The notes: generated by a model not told the origin, from the sequence alone. Positions 1-8,815 are shown, counted from the first letter of the stretch. The stretch: DNA of 16,524 nt from Melaminivora alkalimesophila (GCF_000282995.1 NZ_ALEE01000138.1:1-16524), one strand, 5' to 3'. Made by a program: numbers and translations.

Positions 1-1137
1 GGCTGCCTGTACTTCCAGACCGCCCCGCTGGCCTACGAACTGCCGCTCGGCCTGCCGCAGGGCAAGTCCGACAACCAGATCCTGGGCGTGGTCGCCGCGC
101 TGCGCCGCCAGCACGCGCCGCGCGAGGTGGTGCTGGTGTCCAAGGACATCAACATGCGCGTCAAGGCGCGCGCCCTCGGCCTGCCCGCCGAGGACTACCA
201 GAGCGACAAGACGCTGGACGATGCCGACCTGCTCTACACCGGCAGCCTGGCGCTCGCGCCCGACTTCTGGACCAAGGCCGGCAAGAACGTCGAGAGCTGG
301 CAACGCGGCGCCCAGATGTACTACCGCATCAGCGGCCCGGTGGTCGACCAGCTGATGATCAACCAGTTCGTCTTCTACGAGGCGCCGGGCGAGCCCGGCA
401 TGTACGCGCGGGTGACGGAAATCCGCGAACGCACCGCCGTGCTGGAGACCCTCAAGGACTACGGTTCGCCGCGCAACGCGGTGTGGGGCGTGAACACGCG
501 CAACCGCGAGCAGAACTTCGCCATGAACCTGCTCATGGACCCGGAGGTCGACTTCGTCACGCTGACCGGCCAGGCCGGCACCGGCAAGACCCTGCTGGCG
601 CTCGCCGCCGGCCTCACCCAGGTGCTCGACGAGCGCCGCTACACCGAGATCATCATGACCCGCGCCACGGTGAGCGTGGGCGAGGACATCGGCTTTTTGC
701 CCGGCACCGAGGAAGAGAAGATGGGCCCCTGGATGGGGGCGCTCGACGACAACCTCGAATTCCTCGCCAAGGGCGACGGTGGCAACGCCGGCGAGTGGGG
801 CCGTGCCGCGACCAACGAGCTGATCAGGAGCCGCATCAAGATCAAGAGCATGAACTTCATGCGCGGGCGCACCTTCCTGAACAAGTACGTGATCATCGAC
901 GAGGCGCAGAACCTGACCCCGAAGCAGATGAAGACGCTCGTCACCCGCGCTGGCCCGGGCACCAAGATCATCTGCATGGGCAACCTGGCGCAGATCGACA
1001 CGCCCTACCTGACGGAAGGCTCGTCGGGCCTGACCTACGCCGTGGACCGCTTCAAGGGCTGGCCGCACAGCGGCCACATTCTGCTGGCGCGCGGCGAGCG
1101 CTCGCGCCTGGCGGACTTCGCCAGCGAGGTGCTGTAG
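1..1137 (+). CDS. PIN domain-PhoH family ATPase (5' truncated)
   Basis: This is a PhoH-like P-loop ATPase fused to an N-terminal PIN nuclease domain, the YlaK/PhoH2-type architecture thought to act in RNA metabolism. The frame is open from base 1, so the true start lies left of the window; 378 residues are visible. Visible residues 1 to about 75 are the end of the PIN domain (DNQILGVV, then VLVSKDINMRVKA). The PhoH domain has a Walker A motif GQAGTGKT at about residues 190-197 and a Walker B motif YVIIDEAQN at about 296-304, followed by a TPKQMKTLVTR segment typical of PhoH. The gene stops two bases before the next ATG, so the two are probably cotranscribed. The family assignment is secure; the physiological substrate is not known from the sequence. 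Confidence 0.93.
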   Translation, partial: GCLYFQTAPLAYELPLGLPQGKSDNQILGVVAALRRQHAPREVVLVSKDINMRVKARALGLPAEDYQSDKTLDDADLLYTGSLALAPDFWTKAGKNVESWQRGAQMYYRISGPVVDQLMINQFVFYEAPGEPGMYARVTEIRERTAVLETLKDYGSPRNAVWGVNTRNREQNFAMNLLMDPEVDFVTLTGQAGTGKTLLALAAGLTQVLDERRYTEIIMTRATVSVGEDIGFLPGTEEEKMGPWMGALDDNLEFLAKGDGGNAGEWGRAATNELIRSRIKIKSMNFMRGRTFLNKYVIIDEAQNLTPKQMKTLVTRAGPGTKIICMGNLAQIDTPYLTEGSSGLTYAVDRFKGWPHSGHILLARGERSRLADFASEVL

Positions 1138-1139
1138 CC

Positions 1140-1514
1140 ATGGCGGGATGGATGACGGCCCTCAAGTTCGTGCCCTGGGGGCAGGTGCTGGAGGCCACGC
1201 CGCAGATCGTCCAGGGCGCGCGCAAGCTGATGCGTCGCGAACAGCAGGCCGCCCCGGCGCCCGCCCCGCATGCGGTGGCCCCGTCGCGCACGGACGACAC
1301 CGCGGCCCAGCTCGCGGCGCTGCGCGAGCGGATGGCCCAGCTGGAGGAAGACCAGCTCGCCAGCGCCGCGCTGATCCGCTCGCTGGCCGAGCAGAACGCG
1401 CAGCTGGTGCGGGCCCTCGATGCCCTGCGCGGCCGCACCCGCGGCTTGCTGCTGGCGACCGCGCTGCTGAGCGTGCTCGGCCTCGGGCTGCTGGGCTGGG
1501 TGTTGGCGCACTAG
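1140..1514 (+). CDS. Small coiled-coil, tail-anchored membrane protein of unknown function
   Basis: I do not recognise a named family for this 124-residue protein. The start ATG sits two bases after the phoH-type gene's stop, so translation is probably coupled; this fixes the start better than any visible ribosome-binding site. Residues 1-35 are amphipathic and basic (a KLMRREQQ stretch). Residues 36-52 are rich in Ala and Pro. Residues 53-98 look like a heptad coiled coil (AQLAALRERMAQLEE and following). Residues 102-122 form one hydrophobic helix, preceded by arginines (RGRTRG). The layout suggests a C-terminal tail-anchored inner-membrane protein with its coiled coil in the cytoplasm. It could scaffold or regulate the upstream ATPase, but this is inferred only from adjacency. 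Confidence 0.75.
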   Translation: MAGWMTALKFVPWGQVLEATPQIVQGARKLMRREQQAAPAPAPHAVAPSRTDDTAAQLAALRERMAQLEEDQLASAALIRSLAEQNAQLVRALDALRGRTRGLLLATALLSVLGLGLLGWVLAH

Positions 1515-1556
1515 GCGCGGGTTGCCGCGCTCGCCGGAAGGCTTGCCGGGGCGCCC
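1515..1556. terminator. Hairpin-rich gap between convergent genes, possible bidirectional terminator
   Basis: This 42-base gap separates the plus-strand membrane-protein gene from the 3' end of dnaB. It holds an inverted repeat GCGCGG-GTTG-CCGCGC (1515-1530) and a second, imperfect GC-rich fold (about 1532-1554). Neither is followed by a T-tract on either strand, so intrinsic termination is uncertain. Confidence 0.3.
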
Positions 1557-2978
1557 TCAGTAGTCGTCCCCGCCGTAGCCCATGGCGAGGTTCTCGAAGC
1601 GCGTCTGGTTCTTCTGGAAGAACAGCTTGGCGGTCCCGGTGGGGCCGTTGCGCTGCTTGCCGATGATGATCTCGGCGACGTTGGGCTCGCGCGAGTCCTT
1701 GTTGTAGTAGTCGTCGCGGTAGATGAACATGATGATGTCCGCGTCCTGCTCGATGGCGCCGGACTCGCGCAGGTCGCTCATCATGGGGCGCTTGTCGGTG
1801 CGCTGCTCCACCGAGCGGTTGAGCTGCGACAGCGCGATCACCGGGCACTGCAGCTCCTTGGCCAGCATCTTCAGGCCACGCGAGATCTCGCCCAGCTCGG
1901 TGGCGCGGTTCTCCGAGCTGCTCGAACCCGAGCCGCTCATCAGCTGCAGGTAGTCCACCACGATCAGCCCCAGCTTGCCGCACGAGCGCGCCAGGCGCCG
2001 GGCGTTGGCGCGCAGCTCGGACGGCGTCAGGCCCGGCGTCTCGTCGATGTGCAGGGAGACGTTGCGCAGGCGCTCGATGGCCTCGGTCAGGCGCGGCCAC
2101 TCTTCCTCGCTGAGCTTGCCGGTGCGCAGGTTGCCCTGGTTGATGCGCCCGATCGAGCCGACGATGCGCACCGCCAGCTGGGCGGCGCCCATTTCCATGG
2201 AGAAGATCGCCACCGGCAGGCCCTCGTTGAGTGCCACGTGCTCGGCGATGTTCACGGCAAACGAGGTCTTGCCCATCGAGGGGCGCGCCGCCAGCACCAC
2301 CAGGTCGCCCGCCTGCAGGCCGCTGGTCATCCGGTCCAGGTCGACGAAGCCGGTCGGCACGCCGGTCACGTCCATGGGGTTGTCCGCCATCTCCTGGACC
2401 CGGTCGAGCAGGTCCACCACCAGCGTGTCCAGGGGCTGGAAGCCCTGCTTCATGCGCGAGCCTTCCTCGCCAATGGCGAAGATCTTCTGCTCGGCCTCGT
2501 CCAGGATGCGCTCCACCGGCTTGCCCTGCGGGTTGAAGGCGCTGGTGGCGATCTCCTCGCTGGCGGACACCAGCTTGCGCAGGATCGCACGCTCGCGCAC
2601 GATCTCCGCGTAGCGGCGGATGTTGCTCGCGCTGGGCACGTACTGCGCCAGGCTGTTGAGATAGATCAGGCCGCCGATCTGCTCGGCCTTGCCCAGCAGC
2701 TGCAGGTGCTCGTGCACCGTGATCACGTCGGCGGGCTTGCCGGCGTTGACCAGCGCGCTGATGGCGGCGTAGATCTGCTGGTGCTCGTAGCGGTAGAAAT
2801 CGCCCTCGCCCAGCAGGTCGCCCACCCGGTCCCAGGCCATGTTGTCCAGCAGCAGTCCGCCCAGCACGCTCGACTCCGCCTCGATGGAATGGGGCGGCAC
2901 GCGCAGCTGCGCCACCTCGGGATCGTAGGGAAGAGCGGCATCGAAGCCGTCGAGCGGCACGGACAGAACAGCGGACAT
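1557..2978 (-). CDS. dnaB: Replicative DNA helicase DnaB
   Basis: DnaB is the hexameric 5'-3' helicase that unwinds DNA at the replication fork and recruits primase. The 473-residue length is usual for the family. An N-terminal domain begins at RVPPHSIEAESSVLGGLLLD (26-45). The RecA-like C-terminal domain has Walker A ARPSMGKTS (231-239), Walker B LIVVDYLQLM (338-347), SQLNRSVEQR (384-393) and the arginine-finger region GKQRNG (440-445). The protein is continuous through these motifs, so there is no intein, which is a common insertion in dnaB. The ATG start has only a weak ribosome-binding site upstream (GGTTCC), but the N-terminus fits homologues. It lies downstream of the rplI terminator, so it needs its own promoter, proposed at 3026-3054. 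Confidence 0.98.
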   Translation of the reverse strand: MSAVLSVPLDGFDAALPYDPEVAQLRVPPHSIEAESSVLGGLLLDNMAWDRVGDLLGEGDFYRYEHQQIYAAISALVNAGKPADVITVHEHLQLLGKAEQIGGLIYLNSLAQYVPSASNIRRYAEIVRERAILRKLVSASEEIATSAFNPQGKPVERILDEAEQKIFAIGEEGSRMKQGFQPLDTLVVDLLDRVQEMADNPMDVTGVPTGFVDLDRMTSGLQAGDLVVLAARPSMGKTSFAVNIAEHVALNEGLPVAIFSMEMGAAQLAVRIVGSIGRINQGNLRTGKLSEEEWPRLTEAIERLRNVSLHIDETPGLTPSELRANARRLARSCGKLGLIVVDYLQLMSGSGSSSSENRATELGEISRGLKMLAKELQCPVIALSQLNRSVEQRTDKRPMMSDLRESGAIEQDADIIMFIYRDDYYNKDSREPNVAEIIIGKQRNGPTGTAKLFFQKNQTRFENLAMGYGGDDY

Positions 2979-3025
2979 GGGCAGGAACCGGGGAGCGAGA
3001 GGCGCAAGAAGTCTGCGAAGGACCG

Positions 3026-3054
3026 ATGCTAGCGGCCAAGCCGGCGCGCGTCAT
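3026..3054 (-). promoter_or_regulatory. Candidate sigma-70 promoter of dnaB
   Basis: Read on the minus strand, ATGACG (3054-3049; 4 of 6 matches to TTGACA) is followed by a 17-base spacer and TAGCAT (3031-3026; 4 of 6 matches to TATAAT). This would place the transcript start near 3019, about 40 bases before the dnaB ATG. It is a moderate match, supported by position: dnaB needs its own promoter because rplI ends in a terminator just upstream. Confidence 0.4.
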
Positions 3055-3064
3055 TGCACAACCC

Positions 3065-3073
3065 TGTGGATAA
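3065..3073 (-). promoter_or_regulatory. Consensus DnaA box upstream of dnaB
   Basis: The minus strand reads TTATCCACA, a perfect match to the high-affinity DnaA box of E. coli oriC (R1/R4 type). It lies 11 bases upstream of the proposed dnaB -35 hexamer and about 87 bases from the start codon. I saw no second box nearby, so this is not an origin; a regulatory role at the dnaB promoter is the natural reading. A 9-mer can occur by chance, but its sequence is AT-rich for this genome. Confidence 0.5.
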
Positions 3074-3123
3074 GGCGTGGGCACCAGGTGCAGAACCAGG
3101 GGATGGCCCCAGCGACGGGGCAC

Positions 3124-3150
3124 AAAAAAGCCGCCTCGGAGGCGGCTTTC
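3124..3150 (-). terminator. Intrinsic terminator of the rpsF-priB-rpsR-rplI operon
   Basis: Read on the minus strand, a perfect stem GCCGCCT/AGGCGGC with a three-base loop CCG is extended by A-T pairs and followed by six T residues (3129-3124). It lies 25 bases after the rplI stop codon. This is a classical Rho-independent terminator and the best one in the window. Confidence 0.9.
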
Positions 3151-3174
3151 TTGCGGGGCATGGAACGGGCCGCG

Positions 3175-3627
3175 TCAGGCGGTTTCGCCGTAGACGGAGA
3201 CCGTCACTTCCACCACCACGTCGGTGTGCAGGGCCACCGTGACGGTGGTGTCGCCCACCGTCTTAATGGGACCGTCGGGCAGGCGCACCTGCGACTTGAC
3301 GACCTTGTAGCCCTGGTTGTTGAGCTCGGTGGCGATGTCCTGGTTGGTGACCGAGCCGAACAGGCGGCCGTCCACACCGGCCTTCTGCGTCAGCTTGATG
3401 GTCGAGCCGCCGAGCTTCTCGCCCTCGGCCCGGGCAGCTGCCAGCTTCTCGGCGGCCGCCTTCTCCAGTTCGGCGCGCTTGGCCTCGAACTCGGCCTTGG
3501 CGGCCGCCGTGGCGCGGCGCGCGCGGCCGGTGGGGATCAGGAAGTTGCGGGCGTAACCGTCCTTGACCTTGACGATCTCACCGAGGTTGCCGAGGTTGAC
3601 GACCTTGTCGAGCAGGATGACTTGCAT
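3175..3627 (-). CDS. rplI: 50S ribosomal protein L9
   Basis: L9 is a large-subunit protein that binds 23S rRNA near the base of the L1 stalk and helps maintain reading-frame fidelity. The 150-residue product has the L9 N-terminal signature ([21 protein letters not shown], with GYARNFLIP just after). A long charged connecting helix follows (about 40-75), then the C-terminal RNA-binding domain with [11 protein letters not shown] (about 86-96). The ATG is preceded by TGAGGAG, whose TGA is the rpsR stop codon, so the ribosome-binding site overlaps the end of rpsR and expression is coupled. It is the last gene of the operon and is followed by an intrinsic terminator. Confidence 0.98.
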   Translation of the reverse strand: MQVILLDKVVNLGNLGEIVKVKDGYARNFLIPTGRARRATAAAKAEFEAKRAELEKAAAEKLAAARAEGEKLGGSTIKLTQKAGVDGRLFGSVTNQDIATELNNQGYKVVKSQVRLPDGPIKTVGDTTVTVALHTDVVVEVTVSVYGETA

Positions 3628-3640
3628 GGGTGCGTGCTCC

Positions 3641-3922
3641 TCAGATCTTGTGCTGGTCGGTGTAGGGCAACAGCGCCAGGAAGCGCGCGCGCTTGATGGC
3701 GGTGTTGAGCTGGCGCTGGTAGATGGCGCGCGTGCCGGTCAGGCGGGCAGGAATGATCTTGCCGTTCTCGGCGATGAAGTCGCGCAGGGTGTCGACGTCC
3801 TTGTAGTCGATCTCTTCCACACCGGCGACGGTGAAGCGGCAAAAACGCTTGCGGCGAAACAGCAGCGACTGCGTGTTGCGCTTGGGGCGCCGATCCTTGT
3901 TGAATTTCTTGAACGTGGCCAT
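3641..3922 (-). CDS. rpsR: 30S ribosomal protein S18
   Basis: S18 is a small-subunit platform protein that forms a heterodimer with S6 before binding 16S rRNA. The 93-residue sequence has a basic N-terminus ([16 protein letters not shown]), the RRKRFCRFT segment, the motif [13 protein letters not shown] and the C-terminal signature [20 protein letters not shown]. The ATG follows AGAGGT with eight bases between, a good ribosome-binding site. It lies 19 bases after priB and 13 bases before rplI, inside a single operon with rpsF, which encodes its partner S6. Confidence 0.98.
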   Translation of the reverse strand: MATFKKFNKDRRPKRNTQSLLFRRKRFCRFTVAGVEEIDYKDVDTLRDFIAENGKIIPARLTGTRAIYQRQLNTAIKRARFLALLPYTDQHKI

Positions 3923-3941
3923 TGTCTGGACCTCTTGAAAA

Positions 3942-4232
3942 CTAGTCTTGTTGGATTTCCTGGATGTGGAAGACCAGGCCCTTGCCGTTGCGTCCGGCGG
4001 CGATGAAGCCGCGCAAGGCCCAGGTGCTGCCGATGGCCTGCCGGGCCAGCCGTTCGGCCAATGCGCCGAAGGCGATCGCCCGGGCCGTCAGCCGCACCTG
4101 CCGCCGCTCGCCGGCCTCTTCCTGGACCGAGGCATGCTCGAGGCGCAGGTCCAGGGCCGGCAGCCCCGCCGGCGTGTAGCGCAGCGGCTGCAGCTCGGCG
4201 ATCGCGGCCTTCAGGATGAGCTGGTTGTCCAC
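3942..4232 (-). CDS. priB: Primosomal replication protein N (PriB)
   Basis: PriB is a small OB-fold single-stranded DNA-binding protein that helps PriA restart stalled replication forks. The 96-residue product has the beta-strand pattern of the PriB/SSB fold, with the diagnostic [17 protein letters not shown] near residues 17-33 and [20 protein letters not shown] towards the C-terminus. The start is GTG: an in-frame TGA lies five codons upstream and no other start codon is near. The purine tract AGGGGG is only one base from this GTG, an unusually tight spacing, so translation may be weak or depend on coupling to rpsF, which ends 32 bases upstream. The position between rpsF and rpsR is the conserved one in proteobacteria. 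Confidence 0.93.
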   Translation of the reverse strand: MDNQLILKAAIAELQPLRYTPAGLPALDLRLEHASVQEEAGERRQVRLTARAIAFGALAERLARQAIGSTWALRGFIAAGRNGKGLVFHIQEIQQD

Positions 4233-4264
4233 ACCCCCTGTCGATCAGAACGGACGGCGCCCGA

Positions 4265-4639
4265 TCAGCGCTCGCCGGCGGTGGCTTCCGCCTGGCTGGC
4301 CTTGCGGGCCTCTTCGCGCTCGACGGTCTTCATCATGGAAGACGGGCCGGTCTCGGCCTTTTTCTTCTGCACCGTCAGGTGGCGCAGCACGGCGTCGTTG
4401 AAGCGGAAGGCATGCTCGAGCTCCGACATCACGGCCTGGTCGGCCTCGATGTTCAGGCACAGGTAGTGGGCCTTGCCAAGCTTGTTGATCAGGTAGGCCA
4501 ACTGGCGGCGGCCCCAGTCTTCCACGCGGTGGACCTGGCCGCCACCGGCGGTGATCATGCCCTTGTAGCGCTCGAGCATGGCGGGGACCTGCTCGCTCTG
4601 ATCCGGGTGGATCAGCAAGATGATTTCGTAGTGACGCAT
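4265..4639 (-). CDS. rpsF: 30S ribosomal protein S6
   Basis: S6 binds the central domain of 16S rRNA together with S18. The 124-residue product begins [19 protein letters not shown] and contains the conserved [16 protein letters not shown] segment and HYLCLNIEA strand. A charged C-terminal tail ([13 protein letters not shown]) is common in proteobacterial S6. The start is chosen because it matches the family N-terminus and is preceded by AGAAGGAG at proper spacing; an open frame continues upstream but does not encode S6 sequence. It is the first gene of the operon and has a promoter at 4761-4790 and a leader of about 115 bases. Confidence 0.98.
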   Translation of the reverse strand: MRHYEIILLIHPDQSEQVPAMLERYKGMITAGGGQVHRVEDWGRRQLAYLINKLGKAHYLCLNIEADQAVMSELEHAFRFNDAVLRHLTVQKKKAETGPSSMMKTVEREEARKASQAEATAGER

Positions 4640-4674
4640 GCACACTCCTTCTGGATAAAGCCACCCACCTTCCT

Positions 4675-4709
4675 GCACCCCGTAGCGCCCGTTCGGCGCC
4701 CGAAAGTGC
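4675..4709 (-). promoter_or_regulatory. Structured leader of rpsF, possible S6:S18 autoregulatory element
   Basis: In the rpsF leader, an outer pairing GCAC/GTGC (4709-4706 with 4678-4675) encloses a GCGCC/GGCGC stem (4699-4695 with 4689-4685) with loop GAACG and asymmetric unpaired bases between. S6:S18-binding leaders that repress their own operon are known in many bacteria and use a CCG in a bulged stem-loop. A CCG is present here at the top of the inner stem, but I cannot confirm the full consensus. It ends 35 bases before the ATG. Confidence 0.35.
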
Positions 4710-4760
4710 GGCCCGCTTTTGCGGCGCAGGGCCAGGCAGTGTGGCAAGGCAAAACGAAGG

Positions 4761-4790
4761 ATTATAGCGGCGCCCGGGCAGGCTTGTACA
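4761..4790 (-). promoter_or_regulatory. Promoter of the rpsF operon
   Basis: Read on the minus strand, TGTACA (4790-4785; 4 of 6 matches to TTGACA) is followed by an 18-base spacer and a perfect TATAAT (4766-4761). Transcription would begin near 4754, giving a leader of about 115 bases. An AT-rich hexamer like this stands out in such GC-rich DNA, and its position fits a strong housekeeping promoter for ribosomal protein genes. Confidence 0.75.
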
Positions 4791-4851
4791 CTCGCCCCGC
4801 CGATCGAGAGGCGCTGCGCCCCGATTTGCCGCCTCCGGGCCCTTCGGGGGA

Positions 4852-4880
4852 CCGCCGGCGCTTGAAATCCCCGCCGGCGC
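4852..4880 (+). repeat. Two direct copies of CCGCCGGCGC around the grpE -35 element
   Basis: CCGCCGGCGC occurs at 4852-4861 and again at 4871-4880, 19 bases apart. The first copy runs into the first base of CTTGAAA and the second fills the end of the promoter spacer. The spacing of nearly two helical turns would put both copies on the same DNA face. It may be chance in GC-rich DNA. Confidence 0.4.
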
Positions 4881-4888
4881 ACCCAAGT
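4861..4888 (+). promoter_or_regulatory. Sigma-32 type heat-shock promoter of grpE
   Basis: CTTGAAA (4861-4867) is a perfect match to the sigma-32 -35 consensus. After 13 bases follows ACCCAAGT (4881-4888), which matches 5 of the 7 fixed positions of CCCCATNT. Transcription would begin near 4895, about 50 bases before the grpE ATG. The match and the chaperone genes downstream support each other. Confidence 0.7.
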
Positions 4889-4947
4889 GCCGCGCGTCAC
4901 CCCGAATTTTCCCCATCCACACGCAACACCAAGAACCGACAGCCGAC

Positions 4948-5484
4948 ATGTCCGAACCATCCCACCCCGCACCCTCCCCCGAAGAGACCGAGGCCGCGAT
5001 GGCCGCCAATGCCGCCGACGAGCTGGCGCGCCTGCAGGCCGAGCTGGCCGAGCTCAAGGCCAAGAGCGCAGAGCTGGCCGACCAGTACCTGCGCGCCAAG
5101 GCCGAGGCGGAGAACACCCGCCGGCGCGCCGAGGAGGAAGTGGCCAAGGCGCGCAAGTTCGGCATCGAGGGCTTCGCCGAGAGCCTGTTGCCGGTGTGCG
5201 ACAGCCTGGACGCGGCCCTGGCCATCGACAACGCCACCGCCGAGCAGCTGCGCGAGGGCACGGACGCCACGCTGCGCCAGCTGCTCTCGGCCCTGGAGCG
5301 CAACAAGGTGGTAGTGGTCCATCCCGAGCCGGGCGCGAAGTTCGATCCGCACCAGCACCAGGCCATCAGCGTGGTTCCCTCCGAGCAGGAGGCCAACACC
5401 ATCGTCAGTGTGCTGCAAAAGGGCTACCTGATCTTCGACCGCGTGCTGCGCCCGGCGCTGGTCACCGTGGCCGGGCCCAAGTGA
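4948..5484 (+). CDS. grpE: Nucleotide exchange factor GrpE
   Basis: GrpE is the homodimeric cochaperone that releases ADP from DnaK and so resets the chaperone cycle in the cytoplasm. The 178-residue product has a flexible acidic N-terminus (1-22), a long alpha-helical coiled coil (about 23-75, rich in Ala, Glu and Leu) and the C-terminal beta domain. The family signature runs from about residue 121, [20 protein letters not shown], and ends [15 protein letters not shown]. The ATG at 4948 fits the family N-terminus although the ribosome-binding site before it is weak. A sigma-32 type promoter lies about 60 bases upstream. It heads the grpE-dnaK-dnaJ operon; 128 bases separate it from dnaK. Confidence 0.98.
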   Translation: MSEPSHPAPSPEETEAAMAANAADELARLQAELAELKAKSAELADQYLRAKAEAENTRRRAEEEVAKARKFGIEGFAESLLPVCDSLDAALAIDNATAEQLREGTDATLRQLLSALERNKVVVVHPEPGAKFDPHQHQAISVVPSEQEANTIVSVLQKGYLIFDRVLRPALVTVAGPK

Positions 5485-5526
5485 AGCGGGTCGCCCTCGG
5501 GGCCCGCCGCAGCCGCCTCGGCCGCG

Positions 5527-5554
5527 CTTGAAGACGCGGCAACGGGCCACATGT
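5527..5554 (+). promoter_or_regulatory. Second sigma-32 type promoter, directly before dnaK
   Basis: CTTGAAG (5527-5533; 6 of 7 matches to CTTGAAA) is followed by a 13-base spacer and CCACATGT (5547-5554; 6 of the 7 fixed positions of CCCCATNT). Transcription would begin near 5561, leaving a leader of about 52 bases. The overall match is at least as good as that of the grpE promoter and has the same spacer length, so dnaK can probably be induced by heat independently of grpE. Confidence 0.65.
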
Positions 5555-5560
5555 AACCAT

Positions 5561-5583
5561 TCATCCAGACACTCATCCAGACA
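5561..5583 (+). repeat. Tandem repeat TCATCCAGACA in the dnaK leader
   Basis: Eleven identical bases TCATCCAGACA occur at 5561-5571 and 5573-5583, a 12-base period. The repeat begins where transcription from the proposed promoter would start. It may be a short duplication; no function can be assigned. Confidence 0.6.
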
Positions 5584-5612
5584 ATTCCACCCCTCATCGC
5601 GGAGAAAGAACA

Positions 5613-7556
<1,944 letters not shown>

Positions 7557-7561
7557 TCGGG

Positions 7562-7580
7562 CGGCGGCGCCGCGCCGCCG
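7562..7580 (+). promoter_or_regulatory. GC hairpin between dnaK and dnaJ
   Basis: CGGCGGCG (7562-7569) and CGCCGCCG (7573-7580) form a perfect eight-base-pair stem with a three-base loop, five bases after the dnaK stop. No T-tract follows. It is more likely to stabilise the dnaK mRNA 3' end or attenuate read-through than to be a full terminator; dnaJ, 97 bases further on, shows no obvious promoter of its own. Confidence 0.5.
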
Positions 7581-7677
7581 TTCGCCTCCCACCAGGCACC
7601 GCCGTGTCGGGTCTCGTTTGGCCAGCCGAACGGGGTCCGCACGGCGGTTCGTGCGCCAACCGGGCCAGCAACAGACC

Positions 7678-8811
7678 ATGTCCAAGAGAGATTTTTACGA
7701 AGTCCTGGGCGTTCCCAAGAACGCGACGGACGACGAACTGAAGAAAGCCTATCGCAAGCTTGCGATGAAATACCATCCCGACCGCAACCAGGGCGATGCG
7801 GCCAAGCGGGCGGAAGAGGCCTTCAAGGAAGCCAAGGAAGCCTACGAGATCCTGTCGGATCCGCAAAAACGCGCGGCCTACGACCAGTACGGCCACGCGG
7901 GCGTCGATCCCAACCTGCGCGGCGGCATGGGCGGGGCGGAGGGCTTCGGGGGCTTCGCCGAGGCCTTCGGCGACATCTTCGGCGACATGTTCGGCGGTGC
8001 GCGCACCGGCCGGGGCGGACGCCAGGTCTACCGCGGCAGCGACCTGTCCTACGCCATGGACATCACGCTGGAGGAGGCCGCCAACGGCAAGGAGGCGCAG
8101 ATCCGCATCCCCAGCTGGGACAGCTGCGACACCTGCCACGGATCGGGCGCCAAGCCGGGCACGTCCCCGAAGACCTGCGGTACCTGCCACGGCAGTGGCG
8201 TGGTGCAGTTGCGCCAGGGTTTTTTCAGCGTGCAACAGACCTGTCCGCACTGCCGCGGCACCGGCCGGATCATTCCCGAGCCCTGCACCACCTGCCATGG
8301 CCAAGGCCGGGTCAAGCGCCAGAAGACGCTGGAGGTGAAGATTCCTGCCGGCATCGACGACGGCATGCGCATCCGCTCCACCGGCAACGGCGAGCCGGGC
8401 ATGAACGGCGGCCCGCCGGGCGACCTCTACATCGAGATCCGCATCAAGAAGCACGACATCTTCGAGCGCGACGGCGACGACCTGCACTGCCAGGTGCCGG
8501 TGAGCTTCACGACCGCGGCGCTGGGCGGAGAGATCGAGGTGCCGACACTCGCCGGCAAGGCGGTGATCGACATCCCCGAAGGCACCCAGGCCGGCAAGCA
8601 GTTCCGCCTGCGCGGCAAGGGCATCAAGGGCGTGCGCTCGTCCTACCCGGGCGACCTGTATTGCCACATCCTGGTCGAGACGCCGGTCAAGCTGACCGAG
8701 TACCAAAGGAAGCTGCTGCGCGAATTCGACGAGTCGCTCAAGAAGGGCGGCGCCAAGCACTCGCCCTCGACCGAGAGCTGGACGGACAAGCTCAAGAGTT
8801 TCTTCAGCTGA
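7678..8811 (+). CDS. dnaJ: Chaperone protein DnaJ (Hsp40)
   Basis: DnaJ delivers substrates to DnaK and stimulates its ATPase. The 377-residue product is a complete type I J-protein. The J domain (about 5-70) has the essential HPD at 33-35. The Gly/Phe-rich region spans about 75-120. Four zinc-binding CXXCXGXG repeats follow at C150 (CDTCHGSG), C167 (CGTCHGSG), C189 (CPHCRGTG) and C203 (CTTCHGQG). The C-terminal substrate-binding domains follow. The frame is open 20 codons upstream of the chosen ATG, but [12 protein letters not shown] is the family N-terminus. The ribosome-binding site is poor. The gene follows dnaK by 121 bases and presumably shares its heat-induced transcript. Confidence 0.98.
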   Translation: MSKRDFYEVLGVPKNATDDELKKAYRKLAMKYHPDRNQGDAAKRAEEAFKEAKEAYEILSDPQKRAAYDQYGHAGVDPNLRGGMGGAEGFGGFAEAFGDIFGDMFGGARTGRGGRQVYRGSDLSYAMDITLEEAANGKEAQIRIPSWDSCDTCHGSGAKPGTSPKTCGTCHGSGVVQLRQGFFSVQQTCPHCRGTGRIIPEPCTTCHGQGRVKRQKTLEVKIPAGIDDGMRIRSTGNGEPGMNGGPPGDLYIEIRIKKHDIFERDGDDLHCQVPVSFTTAALGGEIEVPTLAGKAVIDIPEGTQAGKQFRLRGKGIKGVRSSYPGDLYCHILVETPVKLTEYQRKLLREFDESLKKGGAKHSPSTESWTDKLKSFFS

Positions 8812-8815
8812 GCTG

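Larger units (their letters stand above)
4640..4947. other. Divergent regulatory region between rpsF and grpE
   Basis: This 308-base stretch has no gene. It holds the rpsF leader with a hairpin (4675-4709), a minus-strand sigma-70 type promoter (4761-4790), a plus-strand sigma-32 type promoter (4861-4888) and two copies of the ten-base repeat CCGCCGGCGC. I saw no CIRCE element, the HrcA-binding inverted repeat. Confidence 0.8.

Noticed and set aside
4640..4947. A CIRCE element (HrcA operator) before grpE
   Set aside because: I searched by eye for TTAGCACTC-N9-GAGTGCTAA-like arms and saw none; the heat-shock signal here is of the sigma-32 type.
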